Assembly (NCBI RefSeq): GCF_027172205.1
Contig: NC_070606.1
Location: 98,900,534 to 98,964,533 of the forward strand
Source of the DNA: Podarcis raffonei
Lineage: Eukaryota; Chordata; Lepidosauria; Squamata; Lacertidae
DNA: 64,000 nucleotides
Direction of reading: 5' to 3'
In this document: piece by piece, positions 32,334 through 41,987 of the stretch
Layout: each line of letters begins with the position of its first letter
Position numbering within the stretch: position 1 is the stretch's first letter
Made by a program: the position numbers and the translations under genes
The notes under the pieces: model-generated
Databases searched by the model: none
Told to the model about the DNA's origin: nothing
The model's input: only the letters and a program-made list of their open reading frames with translations

Positions 32334-33470
32334 TCTCCCTCTCTCATAACACCAGAATTTAATACCCTCCTAGTGTCCCAATTTTCCAGGGACAGACCCG
32401 GAATAGCAAAAGCCACCCCGGCGTCTGATTTGATCTCAGAATGTCCCTCTTTCCCCCACCAGTGCTGGCGCCACCAGGCTCAGGGAGGACGATGAGCTGG
32501 CACTTGTTCCGACTGCGGCAGTGGCAGCAGCAGTGGCAGCAATGAGGGAGGATTCCATTGCTCTCCATGGACTGCCACTGCCAGCTTCCTCCTTGGGGAA
32601 GCTTGTAGCAACTGCTGGAGAACCGGCAAAGAGGAGGAGACGAGGCTGCAGCCAAGGCCCAGCCTTGCATGATGGCTCCGAGGGGCAGGCAGGGGCTCCA
32701 TCTTGCCCTTGGGATTGTGGGTGCCTGCCACCGCAACTCACATGGGTGGCATCACACGGCTGCAAGTAGCGTGTGTGACGTCGCACACACTAAGTTTTTT
32801 TTTAATGCAACTTCACAAATTGTTTATTCAGTCAGAACAAATTATCAGTATGCCATTAAGTTATGCAAATATGCAACTCGGTTGTAACAAAAGTCTAGGA
32901 TCGCATCCTACACTTACAAAGTAACATTTATTGGAAAAAGTCAGTAGCAAAAGAGCATATACGATGAAAACTGCATGCCAAACATTAATGTTTTTCTAGC
33001 CAAAGGAAACAAAACCAAGACATTGTCATATAAGTCTTCATTGGAAAAGAATAATAACTGAAATACTGAAATGCATAATAAATTTATCAGAACAAAGAAA
33101 TTCTTATACAAATACATTTCCTATTTAGTTTCCCTTTATAAAAGGCACTTTGTTTATAGCTAAAATTGATTAATGCTCTTGTTAAGCCTCTCTTTATAAT
33201 CAATGTATTTCAAGTTTTCTGTAAAAACCCCTTAATATAAACATTATTAGTGTGTATTTTTGTATTAATCAGTTAACCATTGTCTTTTCTATTTTAAAAT
33301 AAGGTTCTTGAGTGCTGGAAAAAACACTGATTTTACACATAGTACTTAGTATCAGACATATGACTTCATGGTGCCATAGCACAATAAAAAAATTCCAACT
33401 CATTTTCCTTGTCACACGCACTATTTGAGACATGTGCATGTGATGTCGCATGTCCACATTGCAGTGGCGG
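32334..33470. other. No gene; unclassified, includes 'ccagggacagacccgg' repeat
   Basis: 32395-32470 resembles an unnamed interspersed repeat ('cccaattttccagggacag ... tctgatttgatctcagaatgtccc'). 32790-33440 is AT-rich and without coding signal; it is bounded by 'gtgtgacgtcgcacacac' (about 32770) and 'gtgcatgtgatgtcgcatgtcc' (about 33430). Confidence 0.4.
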
Positions 33471-34005
33471 TATCTCCTCTTCTTCCTGCTCTCTGTAGCC
33501 TTTTCTGTGGGGGACTCTGTTAGAATTTCTGCTCCATGTTTGCAGTCATGGGATTTTTGTCTATCACATGACTGTGTTTGTTTTGACTCCACAGAGTGGG
33601 AAGTGACGGAGACAGGATGTTTGTGTTACTGTGTTCCGTGAAGTATTTCAGTATGTCAGAAGTTCAGCCTACACTCGAGTAGGACCCTGGCAGAGACACA
33701 TGCCCGACTGGCATGTTCCCTCCCTCCTGGTCGAGCCCCACTCCCCCAGAAAAGGGTGCTTCACCGGCTGGCTGCGGAAGGCAGAGCTGAACTGTGGGTG
33801 CCCGGCCCCCACAATTATATTATTGTGGGTGCCCAAGCACCCATGGCCCCCTGGAATTGGCTCCCATGAGTAGGGGGCAGGACTGCCCTGGGTGGGAAGA
33901 AAGGGGAGCTGAGTGGACTGCAAGAAGTCTTGATATTTTTATAAAAATGCTTTGTGCATCCATATCTAATCTTGCCCCTTTCTAAAAGTGATTTATTGGT
34001 GTGTG
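33471..34005. other. No gene recognised
   Basis: Only chance open frames. A 'gtgcccggcccccacaattat / gtgggtgcccaagcacccatgg' imperfect hairpin lies near 33800-33845. Confidence 0.4.
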
Positions 34006-34007
34006 TA

Positions 34008-34249
34008 CAATGGTACCTCAGGTTACAGAGGCTTCAGGTTACAGACGCTTCAGGTTACAGACTCTGCTAACCCAGAAATAGTACCTCGGGTTAAGAACTT
34101 TGCTTCAGGATGAGAAAAGAAATCGTGCTCCGGCGGTGCAGCGGTAGCAGAAGGCCCCATTAGGTAAAGGAGTGCTTCAGGTTAAGAACAGTTTCAGGTT
34201 AAGAACGGACCTCCAGAACGATTTAAATATTTAACCCAAGGTACCACTG
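34008..34249. mobile_element. TA-flanked MITE (CAGTGGTACCTCGG family)
   Basis: Ends CAATGGTACCTCAGGTTACAG and 'cccaaggtaccactg' with TA on both sides. Interior related to 26394-26627 but in the opposite orientation. Non-coding. Confidence 0.83.
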
Positions 34250-34599
34250 TATTCCATTCGTAAGCAGGGGTTTTATAAATCGGTTTCTTGGATCTATGTA
34301 TAGTGGACATTGCAATAAATAATGGTACAGATTCTCTACACAGGGTTGCCCACATATACAAAGTCTCTCCTCGTACTGTACTTGTCATACCGACCATCAA
34401 ACACCATCGAGGGCACCGATTGTAATTGTAATTTTGTACCTAAGAATAAAAGGAAATCAAGGGGTTTTCTCCGGGCTTGTGTGCTGTGTCCCGTTGCTGG
34501 AACTTGCCCTTTTTCTGATAGGAAATGCTCTGCGTGGAACAGGGGGACAAAAATGTGGGGGGGCTGAGGAGGGTCAGGTAGGCAGGGAGTGAGAAATGT

Positions 34600-34700
34600 C
34601 CCTATTTTCAGCCAAGGAATGTTGGAGGGTCTGGAACTTGTGGGCATGCAATGAATGTTGGAAGATTCAGGACAGTCAAAAGAAAGACCTTTTTCATGCA
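34600..34700 (+). mobile_element. CR1-like LINE fragment
   Basis: 'gtgggcatgcaatgaatgttggaagattcaggacagtcaaaagaaagacctttttcatgcaatgcgta' is an internal piece of the CR1-like family. Confidence 0.6.
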
Positions 34701-34732
34701 ATGCGTAGTGTGTGTGTGTGTGTATTCTTTAA

Positions 34733-35083
34733 AGATAAAGGGACCCCTGACCATTAGGTCCAGTTGTGACCGACTCTGGGGTTGCATTGCTCATCTCGCT
34801 TTATTGGCCGAGGGAGCCGGCGTACAGCTTCTGGGTCATGTGGCCAGCTGGACTAAGCCGCTTCTGGCGAACCAGAGCAGCGCACGGAAACGCCGTTTAC
34901 CTTCCCGCCAGAGTGGTACCTATTGATCTACTTGTACTTTGACATGCTTTCGAACTGCTAGGTTGGCAGGAGCAGGGACTGAGCAATGGGAGCTCACCCT
35001 GTTGCAGAGATTCGAACCGCCGACCTTCTGATCAGCAAGTCCTAGGCCCTGTGGTTTAACCCACAGCGCCACCTGCGTCCCTG
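34733..35083 (-). mobile_element. Sauria-type SINE, subfamily B
   Basis: 'aaagggacccctgaccattaggtccagttgtgacc' tail, body, and tRNA head ending 'ccacagcgccacctgcgtccc' (35080). Confidence 0.86.
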
Positions 35084-35104
35084 AAGAATAAAAAGTACAA
35101 AATT

Positions 35105-35630
35105 AGTAAAAGGTGAAAGATTTATACGATCTGAGGTGAAACAACAGCAGCAAGAGTTCTTTTAGCAAAGTATTGGAAGACACAAGAATTACCCACGCTG
35201 GAAGAGTGGCAGATGAAGGTGATTGACTATATGGGACTGGCTGAGATGACGGGCAGAATCCGTGACCAAGGGAAAGAGACGGTGGAAGAAGACTGGAAGA
35301 AATTCAAACATTATCTTAAGAACTGTTGTAAAATTAATGAGTGCTAAAATGTCATGGGTAAGGTAAAACAGATTTGCAGCAGTAAATGACTGGGTAAGAG
35401 AAAAAGGATTAAAGAAAGTGAATTACAAGTAATTGAGATTAGGGGTTGCTGAAAAAGTTTAAAACAGGGATGCAGAAAAGGGAGGCATGGGGAAGTCGTT
35501 GAAATTGGGCTTAAGAAAAAGAGGTTATGAAATTATATGTGTTTATATGTTTGTTTGTCTATGTATTGTGAGTTGTAATGTGTCTTAATTTATGTTGGAA
35601 AATCAATAAAAAATTTATTAAAAAAAAAAG
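35105..35630 (+). mobile_element. L1 LINE 3' end
   Basis: The translation has 'ARVLLAKYWKTQELPTLEEW ' and 'DYMGLAEMTGRIRDQGKET', the L1 ORF2 C-terminus, then 3' UTR and an A-rich tail at 35605-35630. 5'-truncated. Confidence 0.8.
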
Positions 35631-35794
35631 TACAAAATTAGAAGTGCAGAGAGTAAGTAAGATAAGACACACAAAAAAGAAAAAAAACAATAAATAGTAC
35701 CCATGTAGATCAAAGCAAAACAAACAAACAAACAAATGATATTGTATACATTACACAAAGGGGGGGATTGTTATTGTAGATAACCATCACATAG

Positions 35795-36112
35795 TTAAAC
35801 TATGGAACTCCCTCCCACAAGAAGCAGTGAAGTCACCAACCTGGATGGCTTTAAAAGGGGATTAGACAAACTCATGGAGGAGGAGAGGGCAAATCGATGG
35901 CTATTAGCCATTCTGGCTATGTTCTCACTTTCCTTTCCTAGGAAGCAGACCTTTGACCACCACTTTCTGGGAATTGCAGGTGGCCATGGTGCTGTTGTGC
36001 TCATGTTGTGCTTGCAGGCTTCCCAGAAAAGGCATTGGGTTTGGCCGCTGTGACAACAGGATGCTGGATTAGATGGGCCATTGGCCTGATCCAGCCGGGC
36101 TCTTTCCATGTT
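35795..36112 (+). mobile_element. CR1-like LINE 3' fragment
   Basis: 'aactccctcccacaagaagcagtgaagtcaccaacctggatggc ... caggatgctggattagatgggcc ... ctgatccagccgggctctttccatgttctgat'. Same family as 14286-14575. Confidence 0.78.
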
Positions 36113-36650
36113 CTGATAGATGGTGGGGGAAAGGGCTGTGTGCGCACTTTCACTTCCTCCCAAGTAAACAGCGGCTTCTCGCTTACCCCGCCTCCCACTT
36201 TCTGATTCCCTGAGAGCTTTTCACTCTCGGCAAATAAATGGCAACAAAATCTCTCCGTGTGCCGGAGGCTAAACAAATAAACAGGCAAGCAAACAAGAGC
36301 ACACACTTATGATTCATTCTTTATTCTGCAATCAGAGCTCAAGCACATTTCCCAGAAGAAACAATTTGTAGAAAAGCACCGGTTTCCTTTGCACAAATTG
36401 TTAGGCTTCGTATTAGGGTTCAGCGAGGAGGAGAGGCTTGAGATGCAAACATTTCTTTCTAATGCAAGACTTTTGGCCGCAGAGGTCAAAATAAATGGTG
36501 CTGTGCCAGCTGCCCGTTATGTGCAACAAATGTTTTGCTAAGCTACTTATCCGGCCCAGCAGGTCTGCCTGGATCTAGTTGCCTGTTGACACCAGACCCA
36601 GTTAGCAGATTTCTTTCTTTGAGGGAAAAAGAATGATCTGAAGAGAGCAG
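36113..36650. other. No repeat recognised; possible conserved non-coding DNA
   Basis: Complex single-copy-looking sequence with 'gagatgcaaacatttctttctaatgc' and 'caaataaatggcaacaaaat'. A regulatory role is only a guess. Confidence 0.35.
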
Positions 36651-36651
36651 T

Positions 36652-39600
36652 ATGTTGTTGTTGTTGTTGTTTAGTCGTTTAGTCATGTCTGACTCTTCGT
36701 GACCCCATGGACCAGAGCACGCCAGGCACCTCTGTCCTCCACTACCTCCCGCAGTTTGGTCAAACTCATGCTGGTAACCTCAAAAACACTATCCAACCAT
36801 CTCGTCCTCTGTCGCCCCCTTCTCCTTGTGCCCTCCATCTTTCCCAGCATCAGTGTCTTCTCCAGGGAGTCTTCTCTTCTCATGAGGTGGCTAAAGTACT
36901 GGAGCCTCAGCTTCACGATCTGTCCTTCCAGTGAGCACTCAGGGCTGATTTCCTTAAGAATGAATGCGTTTGATCTTCTTGCAGTCCATGGGACTCTCAA
37001 GAGTCTCCTCCAGCACCAGAATTCAAAAGCATCAATTCTTCAGCGATCAGCCTTCTTTATGGTCCAGCTCTCACTTCCATACATCACTACTGGGAAAACC
37101 ATGGCTTTAACTATACGGACCTTTGTTGGCAAGGTGACGTCTCTACTTCTCAAGATGCTGTCTAGGCCTGTCATTGCCATTCTCCCAAGAAGCAGGCGTC
37201 TTTTAATTTTGTGGTTGCTGTCACCATCTGCAGTGATCATGGAGCCCAATAAAGTAAAATCTCTCACTGCCTCCATTTCTTCCCCTTCTATTTGCCAGGA
37301 GGTGATGGGACCAGTGGCCATGATCTTCGTTTTTTTGATGTTGAGCTTCAGACCATATTTTGTGCTCTCCTCTTTCACCCTCATTAAAAGGTTCTTTAAT
37401 TCCTCCTCACTTTCTGCCATCAAGGTTGTGTCATCTGCATATCTGAGGTTGTTGATATTTCTTCCGGCAATCTTAATTCCAGCTTGGAATTCATCCAGCC
37501 CAGCCTTTCGCATGATGCATTCTGCATATAAATTAAATAAGCAGGGAGACAAAATACAGCCTTGTCGTACTCCTTTCCCAATTTTGAACCAATCAGTTGT
37601 TCCATATCCAGTTCTAACTGTAGCTTCTTGTCCCACATAGAGATTTCTCAGGAGACAGATGAGGTGATTAGGCACTCCCATTTCTTTAAGAACTTGCCAT
37701 AGTTTGCTGTGGTCGACACAGTCAAAGGCTTTTGCATAGTCAATGAAGCAGAAGTAGATGTCTTTCTGGAACTCTCTAGCTTTCTCCATAATCCAGCGCA
37801 TGTTTGCAATTTGGACTCTGGTTCCCCTGCCTCTTCTAAATCCAGCTTGCACTTCTGGGAGTTCTCGATCCACATACTGCTTGAGCCTTCCTTGTAGAAT
37901 TTTAAGCATAACCGCAGATTACAGCTATAACAAAGGCGGCATTTTTTCATCTCCGCCAAGCTAAGCAGTTGGCCCCTTATCTCTCTCGCCCTGACCTAGC
38001 CACTGTGATCCATGCGACGGTCACCTCCAGACTGGATTATTGTAACTCGCTCTACGTGGGGCTGCCCTTGAGACTGACCCAGAAACTCCAGCGGGTGCAG
38101 AATGCCGCGGCGAGACTCCTTATGGGGTCTTCGCTGCGAGACCACATTCATCCGGTGCTATATCAGCTGCACTGGCTCCCGGTGGAGTACAGGATCAGGT
38201 TTAAGGTGCTGGTTTTAACCTTTAAAGCCCTATACGGCCTAGGACCCTCGTACCTACGGGACCGCCTCTCCTGGTATGCCCCACAAAGAAACCTACGGTC
38301 TGCAAATAAAAACATCCTGAAGGTCCCAGGCCTCAGAGAGGTTAGGCTGGCCTCAACTAGAGCCAGGGCCTTCTCGGCTGCGGCTCCAATCTGGTGGAAC
38401 GCTCTGTCAGAAGAGACTAGGGCCCTGCGGGACTTGACATCTTTCCGCAGGGCCTGCAAGACAGAGTTGTTCCACCAGGCCTTTGGTCAGGGCGCAGCCT
38501 GACTCCCTCCTCTGGCAACCTGCACAGAGCTTTGTTTAATGGTTGCCATTAACTTGATTTTAATTAATTTTTATAATGAAATATTTTTAGAATGTTGGTT
38601 TATTTGATTGTTTGATTATTTGATTGTTGTTAGCCGCCCTGAGCCCGGCTTCGGCTGGGGAGGGCGGGATATAAATAAAATTTATTATTATTATTATTAT
38701 TATTGCTAGCGTGTGAAATGAGTGCAATTGTGCGGTAGTTGGAGCATTCTTTGGCACTGCCCTTCTTTGGGATTGGGATGTAGACTGATCTTCTCCAATC
38801 TTCTGGCCACTGCTGAGTTTTCCAAATTTGCTGGCATATTGAGTCAGCAACCACACTACCTGGGGTGTACGAGACATCCATATCTTTCTGGTATAATTCC
38901 TCTGTGTATTCTTGCCACCTCTTCTTGATGTCTTCTGCTTCTGTTAGGTCCTTACCACTTTTGTCCTTTATTATGGTAATCTTTGTACGAAATGTTCCTT
39001 TCATATCTCCAATTTTCTTGAACAGATCTCTGGTTCTTCCCATTCTGTTGTTTTCCTCTATTTGTTTGCATTGCTCGTTTAAGAAGGCCTTCTTGTCTCT
39101 CCTTGCTATTCTTTGGAAATCTGCATTCAATTTCCTGTATCTTTCACTATCTCCCTCGCATTTTGCTTGCCTTCTCTCCTCCGCTATTTGTAAGGCCTCG
39201 TTGGACAGCCACTTTGCTTTCTTGCATTTCCTTTTCATTGGGATGGTTTTCATTGCTGCCTCCTGTACAATGTTACAAGCCTCCATCCATAGTTCTTCAG
39301 GCACTCTGTCCACCAAATCTAAATCCTTAAACCTGTTCGTCACGTCCACTGTGTATTCATAAGGGATTTGACTTAGATTGTATCTTACCGGCCCAGTGGT
39401 TTTTCCTACTTTCTTCAGTTTAAGCTTGAATTTTGCTATAAGAAGCTGATGATCTGAGCCACAGTCAGCTTCAGGTCTTGTTTTTGCTGACTGTATAGAG
39501 CTTCTCCATCTTTGGCTGCAGAGAATATAATCAATCTGATTTCGATGCTGCCCATCTGGTGATGTCCATGTGTAGAGTCGTCTCTTGTGTTGTTGGAAAA

Positions 39601-40079
39601 GCGTGTTTGTGATGACCAGCTTGTTCTCTTGACAGAACTCTATTAGCCTTTGCCCTGCTTCGTTTTGATCTCCAAGGCCAAACTTGCCAGTTGTTCCTTT
39701 TATCTCTTGCCTCCCTACTTTAGCATTCCAATCCCCTATAATGAGAAGAACATCCTTCTTTGGTGTCACTTCTAATAAGGTGTTGTAAGTCTTCATAGAA
39801 TTGGTCAATTTCAGTTTCTTCAGCACCAGTAGTTGGTGCATAAACTTGGATTACTGTGATGTTAAAAGGTCTGCCTTGGATTCGTATTGAGATCATTCTA
39901 TCATTTTTGAGATTGCATCCCAGTACAGCTTTCGCCACTCTTTTGTTGACTATGAGGGCCACTCCATTTCTTTTACGGGTTTCTTGCCCACAGTAGTAGA
40001 TGTGATGGTCATCCGAACTGAATTCGCCCATTCCCGTCCATTTTAGTTCACTGATGCCCAGGATGTCAATAGAGCAGTA
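36652..40079 (-). mobile_element. Bov-B (RTE) LINE, nearly complete, split by an L2 insertion
   Basis: Reading on the reverse strand from 40079: endonuclease (starts 'ILGISELKWTGMGEFSSDDH'; 'IGDWNAKVG' near 39720), linker, then reverse transcriptase interrupted at 37916-38704 by an L2 fragment between 'TIALISHAS' and 'VMLKILQ'. It resumes with 'FIDYAKAFDCVDHSKLW', the catalytic 'LRYADDTTL' and 'LLGSMITADGD', and ends in the Bov-B 3' terminus at 36652. Excluding the insert it is about 2.6 kb of the usual 3.2 kb. One frame change near 39780 and one near 36950-37035 also break it. This is the best-preserved LINE in the window. Confidence 0.93.
37916..38704 (+). mobile_element. L2-clade LINE 3' end inserted in Bov-B
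   Basis: A 177-codon open stretch (37969-38502) has 'TSRLDYCNSLYVGLPL', 'LQRVQNAAARLL' and 'LHWLPVEYRIRFKVLVLTFKAL', hallmarks of the L2-type ORF2 end. The 3' region 'gccgccctgagcccggcttcggctggggagggcgggatataaat' and a (TTA)n tail end at 38704. 5'-truncated. Confidence 0.88.
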
Positions 40080-40299
40080 TAGAAATGATGATTTTTGAGA
40101 GCGAGGGCCCCTTCCTGGAGCAAAAAACTAAGCAGGTGTCTCACACAAAACGGGGGGGGGGGGCAAAAATTGCAGAGTTAGCAAAGAAATTTGCATAATA
40201 TGCAGATTAGATCACCCAGGTTAGTGAAGTGGGACATGAAAACCCCCCTTGAGGCAGAATTCTGTTCCGCCATCCATGCATTCGTTGTATGGACGGAAT

Positions 40300-40510
40300 G
40301 AAAACTGAGTAAAACAAACACAAGGATTAAATTCCTAACTTTCCTTAGGAGGGTATTAGAGGCAAGAAGGCTTCCTTCAAAAAATGGAACAGCGAGGAAT
40401 GCTAAAAAAGAATTTGAGGAACACAGTGCTAAAAACATTAAGACCAACAACAAGTTCCTTAAATATATTAGTAGCAGGAGATCATCTAGATGGTCCCTAG
40501 ATGAAGGTGG
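40300..40510 (+). mobile_element. CR1 LINE internal fragment
   Basis: The translation of 40385-40480 reads like 'KNGTARNAKKEFEEHSAKNIKTNNK FLKYISSRR', an internal CR1 ORF2 block. Short and dead. Confidence 0.65.
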
Positions 40511-40519
40511 TTGGACTCA

Positions 40520-40610
40520 TGGATGACAGAGTGTCTATAGTAGCTATAGAGTCTAGAGTAGCTATAGTATCCTAGAGTAGTTAGAGTACTATAGGATACT
40601 ATAGCTACCC
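40520..40610. repeat. Cluster of short inverted 'tagctata/tatagcta' repeats
   Basis: 'ctatagtagctatagagtctagagtagctatagtatcctagagtag ... actataggatactatagctacc' contains several complementary 8-12 base words and could fold into hairpins. Function unknown. Confidence 0.5.
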
Positions 40611-40639
40611 ACCACTGATGAACAAAGTGAAATAGAAGG

Positions 40640-41205
40640 GAGATGGTGATAATAGAATCATAAAATTACAGACCTGGAAGGGGTCCTAAGAGTCAACTAC
40701 AATTCTATGCTTCTGTGTTTCTTTGTGTACTGTTTAACTTGGTCCACAGTTGAAAATTCCCTAGCAGATCCAACTTCTGCTTAAAAACCTCCAAGGAAGG
40801 AGAGTTCACCACCTCCTGAGGGAGACCGTTCCACTGTCAAATGGCTCTTGCCCTCAGAAAGTTCTTCCTAATGTTTAGTCAGAATCTCCTTGGCTGTCAT
40901 TTTAATCCATTGGGTCAGTTCTACTTTCCGGAGCAGCAGAAAACAAGCTTGCTCCCTCTTCCTTGTGACCGCACTGCAGATATTTGAAGAGATATCTCCT
41001 CTGAGTCTCCGCTTCTCCAGGCTAAACACCCCAACTCCCCGCAGCCATTCCTCATAAAGCTTCATTTCCAGACTGTTGGCCATTTTGGTTGCCCTCCTCT
41101 GCCCACTTTCCAGCTTGTCAACATCCTTCTTGAATTGTGGCACCCAGAACTGGACACAGGAATCCAGGTGTGGTCTGACCAAGGTAGACTAGATCTGGAC
41201 ACTAG
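40640..41205 (-). mobile_element. CR1 LINE 3' end
   Basis: The reverse strand has '[25 protein letters not shown]' and '[14 protein letters not shown]', with the CR1 3' terminus near 40650 ('agaatcataaaattacagacctggaagggg'). 5'-truncated. Confidence 0.86.
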
Positions 41206-41224
41206 ATCTCAACAAGCTTGGAAT

Positions 41225-41470
41225 AGAATTAGAAGAGAAGAAGAAGAGTTTGGATTTGATCTCCCGCTTTATCACTACCCTAAGGAGTCTCAAAGCGGCT
41301 CACAATCTCCTTTCCTCCCTGCCCCCAACAAAAACTCTGTGAGGTGAGTGAGGCTGAGAGACTTCAGAGAAGTGTGACTGGCCCAAGGTCACCCAGCAGC
41401 TGCATGTGGAGGAGCGGGGAAGCGAACCCGGTTCACCAGATTACAAGTCCACCACTCTTAACCATTAGAA
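41225..41470 (-). mobile_element. CORE-type tRNA SINE
   Basis: A (GAA)n-type tail reads 'agaagaagagtttggatttgatctcccgctttatcactaccctaagg'. It is followed by the CORE block and a tRNA head with B box near 41420. The joined CR1-SINE sequence 41165-41470 recurs inverted at 61045-61365. Confidence 0.82.
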
Positions 41471-41700
41471 TTAGCTTTTGATGATGATGATTTAAAATTA
41501 TCTCCCAACCTTCATCCTGAGGGCCCATGGCGGGTTTCAATAATTAACGCACCATGTCAAACAACATAGTTGTTTTTAACTTACAAGTCCCACATCCCAC
41601 TCTGGAGGTTTTCATGGTGGTTGCAAGACTCTCTTCCCTCCTGGCTTTACTTTCCTCTGCTGCTGCTGCTGCAAGCTCCTGGCTAGGGTCCTGATGACAT
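41471..41700. other. Presumed 5' flank of the CKAP5-like retrogene
   Basis: Contains a CRE-like TGACATCA (41695-41702), a (CTG)n run (41656-41672) and no TATA box in an obvious place. It could serve as the retrogene's promoter; inference only. Confidence 0.35.
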
Positions 41701-41987
41701 CACAATGAGCCCAGCCTGCCTCCGGGCAGAAGCCACCGCTCACCAGCGGGAGCAGCAACCCCTCAGGAAGGGCCCCTTCCCCAAGGTGTGGGAACCATCA
41801 CCTCCTTTCTGGAGGGGCCCAGGGAGGAGGCTGGGGGGCAGCCAGGAAGACTTGAGGGTCCTTCCACCACCTCTCTTACTCCCCGGAATGTCCTCTGCCC
41901 TCCCTGGTCTGAGGGCCGCCCAAGGGAGGACAAAGCCACCATGCCCCGCATGGCTAGCCAAAGTTCTAGAACTCAAGGTGAGCCAAG

